In this document: positions 12,310 to 24,530 of the stretch, one piece after another
How positions within the stretch are numbered: the first letter of the stretch is position 1
Layout of the letters: each line of letters begins with the position of its first letter
The notes under the pieces: generated by a model
The model's database searches: none
The model's input: the letters and a program-made list of their open reading frames with translations, nothing else
What the model was told of the DNA's origin: nothing
From: Marsupella aquatica
Taxonomy: Eukaryota > Marchantiophyta
Length of the DNA stretch: 64,000 nt
Direction of reading: 5' to 3'
NCBI GenBank assembly: GCA_973895155.1
Contig: OZ316896.1
Span: 19,158,001 to 19,222,000 of the forward strand
Program-made: the position numbers and the translations under genes

Positions 12310-12759
12310 TTAAGGCTGGTAGGCGCCTCACTCGGCTTCTTGGTGCCCTGGAGAACATTAAGACTGAACGATTAGAACCCCTGCTCTATTGTGAGCCCAT
12401 AGGAGATGTAGTTGCTGTGAGCCCTTTGGGCTTTCCTTTGTGGTTGTGGTGGTGGTAGAGAGGGACAGTGTATTGTTAGTCCCCTTGGCTGTGAGGTGGC
12501 TGTGAGCCCTTTGGGCCTTCCTCTGTGGCGGTGGTGGAAGGGATTAATTTGCCCCCGCTGGTACTTGACTTACTTGTATTAGGCTGCTCTGACTTTGGTG
12601 GCCTTTCTGGTCCGGCTCGGGGCCCAAAAGGCTGTTATGTCTGTCTATTGCGGGGCTTGTTGCCCCCTCTTTGTGTTTCTGGCCTGCCTGGCTTCCCCTC
12701 ATCCGTGGGGTTTTCGTTAAATATATATGAATTTCTTAAAAATTTGCAGAAAAAAAAAA
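12310..12759 (+). mobile_element. poly(A) retroposon (SINE or 5'-truncated LINE) with 16-bp target-site duplication
   Basis: About 450 bp ends in a pure A run at 12750-12759. It is flanked by the perfect direct repeat atctactctgcagacc, at 12294-12309 and 12760-12775. Poly(A) plus a long target-site duplication is the hallmark of target-primed reverse transcription. The body contains an internal duplication beginning tgtgagccctttgggc (12417 and 12500). No long ORF is present, so it is either non-autonomous or a truncated LINE tail. The source family is not identifiable from this copy. Confidence 0.85.
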
Positions 12760-12775
12760 ATCTACTCTGCAGACC

Positions 12776-15758
12776 ATGTGCTTTATATCACATTGTAGAC
12801 CATGTACTCTATATGACATTTTAAATAGAAATCATTTTGACATTTCCATGACCCACAACCTCCCCTGGGCCCGTGCCTCGTTGTCCTGGGCACAGAGTTT
12901 GAGAGATTTTGATGCGCTTCAATGCCCATGCTATTCATCATTGCATGTTGTATAATTATATTATATTTTCATTCATTATCTTCTGCAAAATTTATATAAA
13001 ATGCTGCTCCCATGGACCTAGACAGAAACCATGGGATACACAATTTGAGAATATTCCCTGTGACATTCTGAGTAAAATGCGATCCATAGCTGGTTTTGAG
13101 TGACTAATGTGTCACTAACTAAAATCATTTTGAGAGAAACGCGGAAAACCCACGACTATTCTGAAAGAAATTCATGATCTTTTAGAAGCTAAACACTTGT
13201 GTACTGGAAAGATGACATATGAGGGTAAAAGTGAGGCCAGCATTTTGGAAGGCCATGAGCAATGAGGAGAGGGCACAAGTACCAAGTCACCCAAGACCAT
13301 TTTATTTCTGCTTTAAGATGGTTCATAAAATATTCATCACAACTCTAAAGGGAATGAATTATTATTTCTTCTGAAGATGAGTCTTTTTGAGCGAGAAACA
13401 CTACAAGACAAGCTACTTTAATTTCTTTTTGGGGATAGTCACAACTTTAGTTAGCTTAAAGAAAATTGTTTTGTTGATTTATCCTAACAAGATAGTACTA
13501 AAAGCTTTGTAATACCATTTAAAGAAGGTTGCTTGAAGTTGTAGCAAGCTCATAGTAAAGTCTTGCTTACATTGCATTGTGTGATATAATGCCCCCAAAA
13601 GTGATGGCTTCAATTTGAGTTTTGAGGGGCTATGATTGCCCATAATGCTCTGGTAACAGGACTTTAATTAAGCTTAAAGGCCTCAGACGTTTTCATTACT
13701 AATTTCTTTGATATAGAGGGAAATATTCTTTATGAGTTCATCCAAAACTTCAGTGTGCTTTATTTTTTAATAATGCCCTCGACAATCTACAATAGTACCC
13801 TGAAATTTTTCCTAAGGACAAATCACGAAGGACATTAAGTGGTTTCAATGGCCCTTTTTAGCCCTCGTGGAGTTGGAGGATAAGAAAGACACTAAGACAG
13901 TTTTGCTACTGGAGAAGCACTAACCGATTTGTATGATTATGTCCTAAGTGAATACGATGCTATTCTTGAAAGATGGTGAACAATCTTTCGGCAGTGGGAG
14001 TAGGTGATGGTACGTTGGAGACGTCCCTAGTACGGTGTAAAACGCTATGGTGGGGCCGCGTCTCTTGGGATGTTTCTGGTTTCCACTATCCCACCTACTT
14101 TTACAACTTACCATACTGTATTAAGAGTTTTCTGCTCATTACTGAACAAGAAGAACTCAATAAAAGAATCCTTTCTTTCCTCGCTACTTGTGGTCTTTCT
14201 CCACTATTTGTGGTAGGGCCCATAGGAGAGGTTGATGACAGCAATTACAGTGCTGGATATTGCACCGCCACTAGGGTTCCCTTTTGCATTTTGGCAAGAT
14301 GACACTTATGGTAATTAGAAGTCTAAAGCAAAAGGTTTGTAGGTCACATTCTGACCATTGGATTATGTACCATTGGCAGGACACTTTACTTGATAGTCAA
14401 TGTGCAAAAATTGGCACAGAAATGAAACCCTAACAGGCAGTGTTGCTGTTACAGGACCTGCTTACACTCCTTCCAGTTGGCCCTCGATAAGTTTTACTCC
14501 CAAGGGTTCACATCAAACAGCCGCACCAGCAAGGATAGCAAGCCCTCAGAGGAAGCTCAATAAATGGCCCCGCAGACTGGTCCTGCTCACAGCCAGGCCC
14601 GGTAGCAGACCTGTGGGAGTGCTCTTTCAAATACAATAGAAGCCTGTTGATGGGGGTCTAAAAGTGCAGTTTGATAGGGCTACAAGTTTTGAAATTTATT
14701 TGATGAGGTGTTTTCTTTGCAATTGAGGTGAGAAGACATATTAAAAGAGATTTTCTTAAAAGAGCTATGAGAAGGTTGGACATGAAGGGTGCTGTGGAGT
14801 AAGTGAGGGAATTAGAGTGTTTGCGAGAAGAATGATGGGGGACAAAGTGCAGGGCATCTTGTTTGACGGCGCTTTGAGGGAGGGGTCCTTCTTGTTCACT
14901 AATAAGTCAAGTACATATAACACTGCCAAAAAACCGAAAAAATTGTCAAATAAAAGACAGGAGGGACAAAACAAAAGAATACTTCAAGAAGACCAAAGAG
15001 GTAACAAAGTCAAATAAGCATATATGTCAACGCCAAATAACAAACATCTCAAACAGAGACATAGTGTGCAAAAGCAAGAGACCCTATCAAGGGAAGAAAA
15101 CAAGGGAAAAACCCACGTGCCCACAAACGTTCACTTAGCTTTGTAGGTGATCAAGACCGTGAGGGTATTCCACTTTGGGGTGGAGAGTGTGAAAAGTCTA
15201 GTGTGAGAACCAGGTTTGAACCGCCTACCTCCCACCCACAACTCGCTTACACTACTATATCGCCTAGCACTCTTAAGTGCCAGAAGTGCCTTGGCCATCT
15301 TAGGGACAGATATCTTCTCCACTTGTGAGAGAAAATTGATGAGTTTCTTTAAAAATAAAAATAAAAACCCACAGAGACCATGATGGATTCAAACAAAAGG
15401 AGTGACACCAAGGAAATACAAACGGCCTTGAAGGAGAAAAAATGCAATTGGTAGGTACTGCAGTATGCCGTTTTACGAGGGGATCACAGACATATAAAAG
15501 CTAGAACAAAATCAAGTCAAAACAACGGTAATGGTATGATCTATGACACTGCAAAACTTCCTTTCTTCAGGGAAACAAGTCAATTAACACTTTCCTGGTC
15601 CACTTCCAGATGTTGTGAAATATTTCCTTATCTACAAAGAGACTGCCTTTTTCTTGCTGGCACAGACATCAACGAAGTCCCTACAGTGCACTCCAGGGTC
15701 CAGTCTAAGAGTTCCAAGAATCTTGCTATTCTTACGACAAGTCGAACCAACGTGCAGG
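12776..15758. other. no supported gene
   Basis: No coding-like frame. On the minus strand, about 15140-15300 contains ggttcaaacct, resembling a Pol III B box, but no foldable tRNA was found. Confidence 0.5.
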
Positions 15759-18700
15759 TTAATCGTCATTGTCATCCTCTTCAGATTCTTCAAAATCTTC
15801 ATCCATCTCATCATCATCATCATCCTCCTCCTCCTCCTCTGGACCTTGTTCTCCCTTTTTCGGTGTCTTTAAAACTACTGGCTGACCTTGAGATTCTGCA
15901 AGGTCTCGCATCAGCTTTGCTTGATCGGCTGCTTTTCGTTCTTCGTCCTTCCTCTGCTTGTCTTCGCGTTTGTTCACTAACTCCACTCTGCGCACAGAAA
16001 AGTTTTCCAAAAATCAACTTCAGAACATTCCAGGACTATGACTGCGGAATGTGATCTATCTTATTCCGTCGTGGTAACTACCCTCGCACCTTTTGCAGAA
16101 CGTGGACGAGTTGGCCTCTATCCCAGACAGTAATACGCAGACATTAGCCAATTGCTCCTACTCTGAAGAAAATCCCCTCTGCTGAACGCTGGATGATGTT
16201 CAGTAAACATGGAACTTTATGCCTCCATTTGTCATAGTGGTAATGCAGTGATCGCCAAATCCCATCAGAAAGAACTCTAAAAGGAAGGACGAGATACCTG
16301 TAATTCTCCATATAATCAATTGCGCAACCGTCAACAGCTGTAAAAAACTCGTCCATCCCAGCTCCAGTGATGGCAGAGACCCCGACACTGGACAAATTCT
16401 GGTAAAACTCATCCAAAACCAGGCAGAGACTTCTGCTTAAATTGGATGCATACGATTTGTCATTCTCAATCGCTGCCTGAAACGCTTCAAAGTCCTCCAT
16501 CCACTGCACAACCCAACGCGCATACAAACATTTAGGAGAACTCCCAAAGATCACCTTACAAGTGCTTCAACATATTGGTTACTTTTCGACGTGGCTAATG
16601 ATCACATGAAGAAACCCAAGTTGCATGCAGGCAAATCAAAATGGCAAAAAATATGCAGACTTATGAATCTTCGTTGCATCCTTACATGTGCTAGTGAAAA
16701 GCTGGAACAACAACGCACATTAAGGATACAATATCAACCGACGCGTAGAAACGAATAAATATGGGACTCTAGGTAGCATCAGCAGCAGCATTTCCAGCCA
16801 AATCAGTATCACAATCATGGACTTCCTTTCAGCTGTATATGGAGTGTGTACAGGTTTTCCAGAATCTTCGCATCAATCAAGAACTGAGTAGACGTATTCA
16901 TCAGAGTATATACTCAGATTTAATGCTTTCGGATATAAGCCAAGCCTTCTCTTATTGCTTGACTAACTGACACCTCGTCGTAGAGTCTAGTTTGCTCTTT
17001 GATCTCTTGTGCTCTGAGGGAAACCCTACTGATACACAAGTGGCGAGCTGACTACCGCAGAAATAAAACTGGAACTATGAGAAATGGGAGTTGATCGATT
17101 GATATCAGGAAACATAACATGCACCAGTATAATTAGCAGCCTCACTTCTTTCATGTCAAATCTGTCTCGTACGAACCACAAGCGGACTTCGATGACGAGC
17201 AACACAAGGGTTGAGGAAAGAGTGGCATCATTGATTTCTAGAGACTTAACATTGTCACACGCTAACATTTTTCAGTTCAATAAGCAGCCTCACTTCTTTC
17301 ATGTCAAATCTGTCTCGTCCGAACCACAAGCGGACTTCGATGACGAGCAACGCAAGGGTTGAGGAAAGAGTGGCATCATTCTAGAGACTTAGCATTGTCA
17401 CACGCCAACATTTTTCTCTGACAAGAATTTCTCTAATCTGAACCACAAACGCAATTACCTTAAGAGCGAAGCCATGATGAGCTACATCAATCTTGTTGAA
17501 CGCCAGAAGTAGAGGAAGTCTTGTCTTGTATAGAATTCCACATGCGTAAAGCATATTGCTCATGAATGTAATTGGACTGGAAGAGCGCGGTGTGTCCACA
17601 ACATATGTCACCACTGTTGGGAAGGTTGAGGCGAAGGATTCAGTTACGATGGCTCCAGAAGCAGACCAAGTAAATATTTCAATCTGTCCAGGGGTGTCCA
17701 CGAGAACATAGTCTAATAGATTGGCTCTTTTCTCCACGAGCTCTACCACCTGATAACCAGAAGATGATAGGCTCAGAAAGATAAAGGGCTGACAGGAATT
17801 GAAGTCTATGAACTGGTAGTCAAGCAGAGTACTGCTCTAGCTGTTCTCCACGAAAATCACCTAACTAAACTTGTGACAAAAAGCGACCCTGCGAAAGTGA
17901 GTAGTGAAAACATACGGAGTCAGACATTCTTAAAGGAAAACGAGTAAAAAAACGAGCTCATGGTGAAATAAATCCGGCAACTAGCACAAGGAACCGAAAA
18001 TACGATCAGCTAGACGACCAAAACAGACTCTGGAAAACCACAGCTAGAAGACGGTCACTACGGAAGCAACGGAACAAAATGAGAGCTAACGCAAAGTGGT
18101 TCAACAGCCATAAGGATACGAACCTCGGAAAACTGTGTAACAAACAGATTCAGAGAAGTGAGAATGCCTCCATTGGGCCCCAAATTGTACTCCTTCATTA
18201 CGTTCTTGTAATTGACAGTGTCCCGGATATCGATGTTCGCAGTAAAAGGCAGATTCGTCACCGCAGGGTCCAGATTCAGCACATAGCCTCGCTTGCCACT
18301 AGACTGGCAATGCGCCACCAGCCGGTGCATCAGTGTTGTTTTTCCACTCCCTGTGGAGAAGACCAGGAGACGAGAATCAAATTTCTTGAGTACAATAACA
18401 AGTCGTCTTGGTGAGCTTCTTTTTGAAGCAAGAAAATGGATTCATCCCGCTAACGTTCTTGAAACCGAAAGCCTTAACCCTAAACCAGAGTAGAATTTGC
18501 ACAGTTCTTTAGAGCTTCAACAAGACCTAGAGCTCTATTGTCCGTTAACCCATAACAAACCCAAGAGCTGAAGACGCATAGTCCCTTACGCACACCCTGG
18601 ACGCAGAGCTCAATTCGCATCATTGTTTGCAGACCCTAAACCCTAAGTTAATGCTCCCCAGTCCTTCGTCCATACCCTAAACCGGAAGCCAAAGCTGCAA

Positions 18701-19283
18701 GGTAGGCCCGCACAATAGACAGACCTAGATTTGTGTAGTCAACCGCTCACAACCTCATGCCAGAGGATTTGAGAGGTCATTTGCACATACTCCTAACCAG
18801 AGCGCAAATTCATAGTCCTTTGCCCATACCCTCCAGGCATAGCTGCATTTGCACTATTATACTGTGCACATTCCCCAAACCCGAGCTAAAGAACGAAAAG
18901 CTCTCAGCCATTTATTTAATGCAAAGGGTATTGCAAAGAAGGTGATGGAAACCAGTTCCGTTGAGTACTGGGAATGATACCCACAGGAGTCGCACAGGCG
19001 CAAAGAACGTGGCACTCTCGAGAAAGGAGAAACAGCGAAACTGACGTTGAGCTTGCTTGTACCAGAAAGAATACCACCTACCGGCCATGCCAATCACGAT
19101 GATGATGACTGGTTTTTTGGGCATGCCACTGGCCCGAACTGAGCTAGAAGACGATGGCTCCTCCCCGTCCCGTGCGATGCTCAATTTCGCAAAGTCAGCC
19201 TTAGAATTAGCACCATCCTCTTCCTCCGACTCCAGCTCCAGCTCGGAATCTCGCACCGCCTCCTCATCGGACGCCTCACTCAT
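15759..19283 (-). CDS. GPN1: GPN-loop GTPase 1 (XAB1/NPA3/QQT2 family), five exons
   Basis: Exons on the minus strand are 19082-19283, 18124-18350, 17459-17749, 16298-16503 and 15759-15987. All introns are GT-AG with matching phases, and the sum is 1,155 nt (384 residues). An acidic N-terminus (1-55) precedes the GTPase domain. The P-loop GMAGSGKTT is at 65-73 and is split by intron 1. The diagnostic Gly-Pro-Asn loop is at 125-127 ([12 protein letters not shown]), the G3 motif DTPGQ at 161-165, the G4 motif NKID at 228-231, and the G5-like motif [12 protein letters not shown] lies in exon 4. The C-terminus is a basic coiled segment followed by a strongly acidic tail ([16 protein letters not shown]), as in plant and animal GPN1. 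The family acts in cytoplasmic assembly and nuclear import of RNA polymerase II; Arabidopsis QQT2 is needed for early embryo division. The gene looks intact. The ATG at 19283 was chosen because upstream starts in this frame are not ATG. Confidence 0.93.
17135..17416. repeat. 148-bp-period tandem duplication inside GPN1 intron 3
   Basis: Copies at 17135-17273 and 17283-17416 differ at only a few positions and share gaccacaagcggacttcgat-type sequence. Both lie between exons 3 and 4, the second close to the donor at 17458. Confidence 0.85.
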
Positions 19284-20104
19284 TCTCGAAAATTGTCTCA
19301 CTCCAACCCGACTCCGCAAATCCACTTGACGATCACTCCAGACCGAAATGTGGAACGATTAGAGAAAGTAAATCAACGAGCAAGCTGACGATCACGTTTC
19401 ATCCACTGCGGAATGTTAGAAAGAACCGCGGAAAGCGCTCACGGAAGAGATATCGTCGGATCTCTCAATCTTTGAAGACTAGCAGAATCACCAAAGAGCG
19501 ACGCAAAACGCTCTCCAGAAAGGAGATGGAACCCACCGCAGAAGAATTATTTGCAGCTCACAGGGGACGGGAGAAAGAACCACGAAATAGCTGAGAAGCT
19601 AGATTACAATTTGGAAATGAAAGCTTCTGGTGACATTTCGACGAAGGGCGATATGAGGACGCGGAAGAGAGAATTCAGAAACGCGGTAGAGAGAATTCAG
19701 AAAAGCAACGTCCCATGTCAGTTTCTGCGTCGCGCGGATGGGTCTAGAAAATGCCGACCGGAGAGTTCCGGCAAGAGTAGAGTGTATCAGGTGTGCCCCC
19801 GGTCTGGTGAAGCGCAGCTGTGACGAGTACATTTCACTTTCCCGGCAACGGAGGCTTGGCCCCGGTCTTCCGAAGGGCAGAAGTCACGCAGAGTCATTGA
19901 CTCATGTGACTGCGTCTGACACTGTCAAATCCCTTATTCGCACTATTTCCAAAGAGGGAGTCAAAGCACGGCGCCAGGGCCGACTCAAAACTTTGTGGGC
20001 AACCTGGCAACCTAAATATACATTTTCTTTAGTAGCCATAGTATATATCACACTGCACAAAGGCAGAAAACGAACCGGGAGACGAGTTATTCTATAATGC
20101 GAGC

Positions 20105-20165
20105 AAACGGGAGTTTTGTTAGCGAGAGGAGTTTTGTTAGCGAGGGGAGTATTGTTAGCGAGACC
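20105..20165. repeat. short tandem repeat of ggagttttgttagcgag
   Basis: Three successive imperfect copies of an approximately 20-bp unit (gcgagaggagttttgttag) lie just left of two perfect hairpins. Confidence 0.7.
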
Positions 20166-20236
20166 CTTGTGATTTTAAATTTATTTTGCTTTTTGCTGTC
20201 TTTTCTATTGTTTGTGTGTTTTTTATGACTCCAGAT

Positions 20237-20397
20237 GGCTAGCGAGATCGCTAGCCAAAAGAGGAGTCCCCAAAATAGATGTTATCAAGCAGTTTATTGT
20301 TAGTGAGGCAATTGCATATAGAAAAATTAGGGGTCATGTGAGGAAACTTTTTGCTCATGCGAGGAAAATTTCTACTGTTTCCTCAAACAGTAGAAAT
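20237..20397. other. two perfect inverted repeats (hairpins)
   Basis: At 20237-20256, arms ggctagcga and tcgctagcc are separated by 2 nt. At 20368-20397, a 13-bp arm attTCTACTGTTT is followed by loop cctc and its exact reverse complement. They border the dispersed repeat that begins near 20465. Confidence 0.75.
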
Positions 20398-20464
20398 GAT
20401 CGCAAAGACAAAGCACCCCAATGAAGGGGAGGAAAAGAGGGGAAACGGCCCTTCTTTTCTTGAT

Positions 20465-21460
20465 TAGTCACAAGCTCAATACCCTTGCCTTGCACAAAAG
20501 ATGTCATGACGCCCAAGATGTCATTAAGAGATAAAATGTCATGTCACCCACGATGTCATTAAGAAAAAAGATATCATGTCACGATGTGGTTGAGACAAAA
20601 GATGTCACTATGCCCGAGATATCATTAAGAAAAAAGATGCATGTGTTAAATATAAAATTATTATTAAGTACAAAATGATCCATAAGTAAAGTGATATTGT
20701 TAGTCATATATGTTGTCAAGTCTCTGTTGCACAAAACATGTTTGCATAAATACATCGTTGCATTTACAATATTGTCAAATAAAAGATATTGTTAAGTAAA
20801 ATATGTGGTTGCTCGAATGATGTCATTGCGCAAAAGATATAGTTTACTAAAAGATATTGTTCGGTGAAAGATGTCAATGCATCATAGATGACGTTGTACT
20901 AAAGATGTAGTTGAAAACGATCATGGTGCAAAATATATCTTTGTTAGAAAGATCTTATTGTGTAAAAAACAATTGTCGATTGAAAGATGTCATGACACAA
21001 ATAGAGGCGACAACCACCACCAAAGTACAACAAAATGAGAATAATTTCTTTAATTGTTTTTGTAATTTATATCTTTTAAAGCCTTCCTTCTTTTTCACTT
21101 TTTTTTCTTGTCTTTGTCTTTGTCTCATTGATTAAATTGTGCACTATTTTTTGATTATGTAAAATATATGTCATTAAACTCCTCTCATGATAGGATGCAG
21201 CACTTCCTTTGCATGGATGATAAGGCATGGGGCATAGTATGGCATGGATGGTAGAGGGAGGAGGATGGGGTAGCATGGATGGTAAAGGGAAGACTTTGTA
21301 CTTTTCTTGTTTGGAAAAGAGTGTTCACACAAAACATAATTATTTTCTCTTATTCCTTTCTCTTTTACAGTTCCCTTTTTTCAATTAAAAAGCCTCTCCA
21401 AATTTGAATGACGACCACTTCAAAAAGTGGCGCAACTCTGTATTATAGGAGTTAATAGTG
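20465..21460 (+). repeat. dispersed repeat R1, contiguous copy
   Basis: Starts near agctcaatacc..tgcacaaaagatg and ends near gcgcaactctgtattatag. It is full of aagatgt(c/t)attaag-like phrases. The same order of sequence recurs at 58738-59016 and 60898-61640. No ORF. It is a non-autonomous element of unknown class. Confidence 0.7.
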
Positions 21461-23902
21461 GCTAAGGTAAGTGTGTAAAGAAAAGATGTTAACAATATTC
21501 TTTACATTAAATTGGGCTATTTAGATGTCACTAGATTTAAGGGTGACCATTAGATTCTTGCTAGTAGGCCTGTGCATAGTTGGGAAACTGTGTAATAGGG
21601 AGTCTCGAAGAAGGGCCATAAGGGAAAAGGTATCATGGGACACCATTTGTGCCCATAAAACACCTTATGACCAGACTTTGCAGGCCATTGGTGACAGGGG
21701 GTATGCATTGACCCATGCCATAAGGGGTGAGTTATGTTGAACTATGACGTCTTCCTTCATGACGATACAACCATGACTCATACCATGCTCACGTAGTTGA
21801 CACAATCCATACGTGGTTCACCTCTTCTCCAAGGCTACGTCCACACGAACATAACAACTTTACTTCAAGAGTCGTCGAACACACAAGCTCTCTCTCTCTT
21901 CCTCAAGTTCCTCCGTTACAATGAGCAAGCACTACATACCAGTGGCTTACACTAGCCCTGGTATATGCAAGGTCACACACAACTAACCTAACCTCAGCTA
22001 AGTCCCTAACCGAGGTTAACCTAATTGCCGTAACCTTTGAGTCACAAGACTAAGAGCAATCCTTAACAAGTTATGGGTACTTCCACTCAGAGTAATTGCT
22101 TTTGGCCCGTCCCCGTCGGACAAGCCCAAGCCTGTTACCTTGACGAGCAATCACGATAGAATTTTAATAATACACAATGATTGGCATGTCAATAGTTTCC
22201 CTGGATGACGCGATGTTGTGGGGACTTTATGTTGTGATCACACAAATTCAACTTAGTCTAAGAGTTAAAGTTACGGGTTTGGGTCAGCGGTTGCGGCACT
22301 TTCTTGTGGAAGCCAATTTTGGCCTCCCGCTACTTTTCTAATCGTTCCCATAACTTAGTCCTTCCGGCCACCTCGTAACTAGTTACGGCCATGCTTTGAG
22401 ATGTCCTAATGAAACATAGAAAAACTATCAGATTTTTGCCATATTTTGGGCAGGTGTATCTAGCAGAAATTTGCCACCAAAACAATTGCTGCCTAGTAGT
22501 GCAGTAAGTGAGGCACCCGGACAAAACCTTATCGGGGCCCTGAGTGAGGCACTGGACAAAAGCTTTATTGGCAACCTATGCATGCCCACTTTGAATCAAT
22601 TCCCCAAAAGGTAGGCGTAAGACTTTGCTTGTGCAAGTGTTTTAACAGGCAATCTTTGCCAAATTTTATTTTTATTTGTTTTGCCCTTCCATTAATGATC
22701 AGACTAATATTAAGCCCAAATGGACAGAGGGGTTTGTTCTGCCCATCCCATGGAGCGCCTAAAGTCATCACCCTATCTACACCTAGGAAAAAAGGTGTCC
22801 TGCTGGTGGAAAGACACTTCACCGTTGCTAGGGACTCAAATACATTTTTTCAGGCACAACTACGTTTTTGGTAAAGTTGTGCATTTATGGATAAATCTTG
22901 TTTATTTTTGTTCAATCTTAAAGTTTTCAATATGTTCTTTGATGTCCATTCTATTACAATTCTTTATGTTTACAATTTTTGAGACAGTTTGCTCCATTCA
23001 TGACAAATGCAAAAATGGTAAAATTTATACCAGACTCTTTGCTTTTCAGAAGGATATATGCTGTGAGTAGTTTGGACATGAGGGACAAATGAACACTTTT
23101 GGGAGCATGCCTTAGTTTTGTGAAGGGCAAGTTTGGACATGGGGAGTGACTTACCATTGGGTGAAGTAATTAAAACTGGCTGCAATTTTTAAGAATCTAC
23201 TTAAAGGTGATATCAGTCAGAACCATAAAAGATACTACTGTAGTGTATCTAACATAGATGTTATGTGCCAGTCCATCTAAGTTTCACAGAAAAACTCTAG
23301 GTCCATCTGGGTTTTATTTGGCTGATAGACCTACCCACCTTTTTGTGCCCAAAGTTTGCAAAACTGTCTTTAAAACAAAGCTATCCACAAACTGGCTTAA
23401 TTAGGCCGACGCATGGCTTTTTTGTGACAAAAAGTGCATGAAATGAAGAAAACTTTCTTGGCAATCAATTCCACGCAAATTTGTTTTTTCAAACAAGCAG
23501 CAACATAAGAAAGTGATCAGTTTATGAATAAGTGTAATTGCTTTGAGACTTTGTCCAATGCCCACTAAAATTCCCCAACCAAAATGTTTTCTCATTTATT
23601 TGTCTTTGATGCAAGCTCCTTTGGGAAAGTGACCACGACTTGGCTACTATTTCAACATGATTTGGCAAAGCGGGCGAGATAGCCCCCACATACCTCAAGA
23701 CCCAAAGGCACCCCAGACCAGGTAAGCTCAGGAGCATGTAGTCATCTTCAAGAGCTTTCCAACCCATCCAAGAAGTTCTCCAACAGACTTACTGTTTGTC
23801 GTGACACATAGAGTCGGTAGCATAAGATATCGAGACATGTATCATATGCATCCAAGTAACACAACAAAATAGAAAACCAGAAAGATGATACATGGTTGTC
23901 CA
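21461..23902. other. no supported gene; possible 3' part of the gypsy element at the right
   Basis: No coding-like frame was found. The 3' LTR of the minus-strand gypsy element should lie below 23903, but I could not match an LTR pair by eye. Confidence 0.4.
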
Positions 23903-24497
23903 TTAACACCAAGATGAAGAAATGTTGGGGCATGAAAGTAAACCCCTGTACCCCCCAGACTTGAGCATGGAAATGGTCAACGAGCTGAGGATATATGAGC
24001 TTGGTGAAGGAGAACAAGAAGGACAGAACCATAGCCCTTCCGGAACTTGTGGAAGCTCAGGTCGCAAACAAAAGAGATGGTAAGTAACCACCGTTGCAAT
24101 GGTCACACAACAACATCTGGTCAGCATCATCAATCCTGTGACACACCTTATAGGGATAATCCACCGGAGGATCCAAGTAGAAGTCACAATGGTAGGGTCC
24201 AAGTTAGGCAAGTGACAAGGGGCACAATTCTCAGCATGATCTTTGAGGGTACGGCCATCTGCTCCCTGTAACTCCAACACACATGAAGGATAGATGCACT
24301 TAACCCTGAGAATAATGCGACTGGTGGAGGTATCCAATGTGTCACTAGGCTGGCGCTGAAGGTAAACAAAATCACCCACATCAAACTGCCTCACCTTGGG
24401 CCTGAAGCTCCCTCCCCGTGTGTGCGCATATCTGAGTGTATCACGATGTTGGGCAATTGCTAGGTTGTCCATAGCCATAGGCATGACTCTACGAAAC
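23903..24497 (-). pseudogene. gypsy integrase C-terminus followed by a PHD finger (3' half of the split integrase gene)
   Basis: The frame opens directly at the left edge of the CACTA insertion with FRRVMPMAMDNLAIAQHRDT, then the small beta-barrel-like segment FRPKVRQFDVGDFVYLQR typical of gypsy integrase C-termini. After CHLPNLDP a zinc-finger pattern follows: Cys-x(2)-His/Cys, then QMLLCDHCNGG, then FCLRP, VPEGLWFCPSC. This is a PHD finger, at 24014-24146. A 4-nt duplication (ttac twice, plus 24080-24087) and an earlier frame change shift it out of frame. PHD fingers read histone H3 tails, so by analogy with chromodomains on chromoviral integrases it may steer integration; that function is inference. 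Confidence 0.8.
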
Positions 24498-24500
24498 AAG
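24498..24500. repeat. CACTA left target-site duplication (AAG)
   Basis: AAG directly before the CACTA terminus matches AAG at 42507-42509. Three base pairs is the size expected for EnSpm/CACTA elements. Confidence 0.9.
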
Positions 24501-24530
24501 CACTAGAAGAAACCGAGCCATTCTGAGACC
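24501..24530 (+). repeat. CACTA 5' terminal inverted repeat
   Basis: Begins CACTAGAAGAAACCGAG and ends CTGAGACC. The reverse complement of 42477-42506 matches at 24 of 30 positions. Confidence 0.92.

Noticed and set aside
15140-15300. tRNA gene or tRNA-derived SINE on the minus strand
   Set aside because: A B-box-like ggttcaaacct is present, but there is no convincing A box, cloverleaf, poly(A) or target-site duplication.
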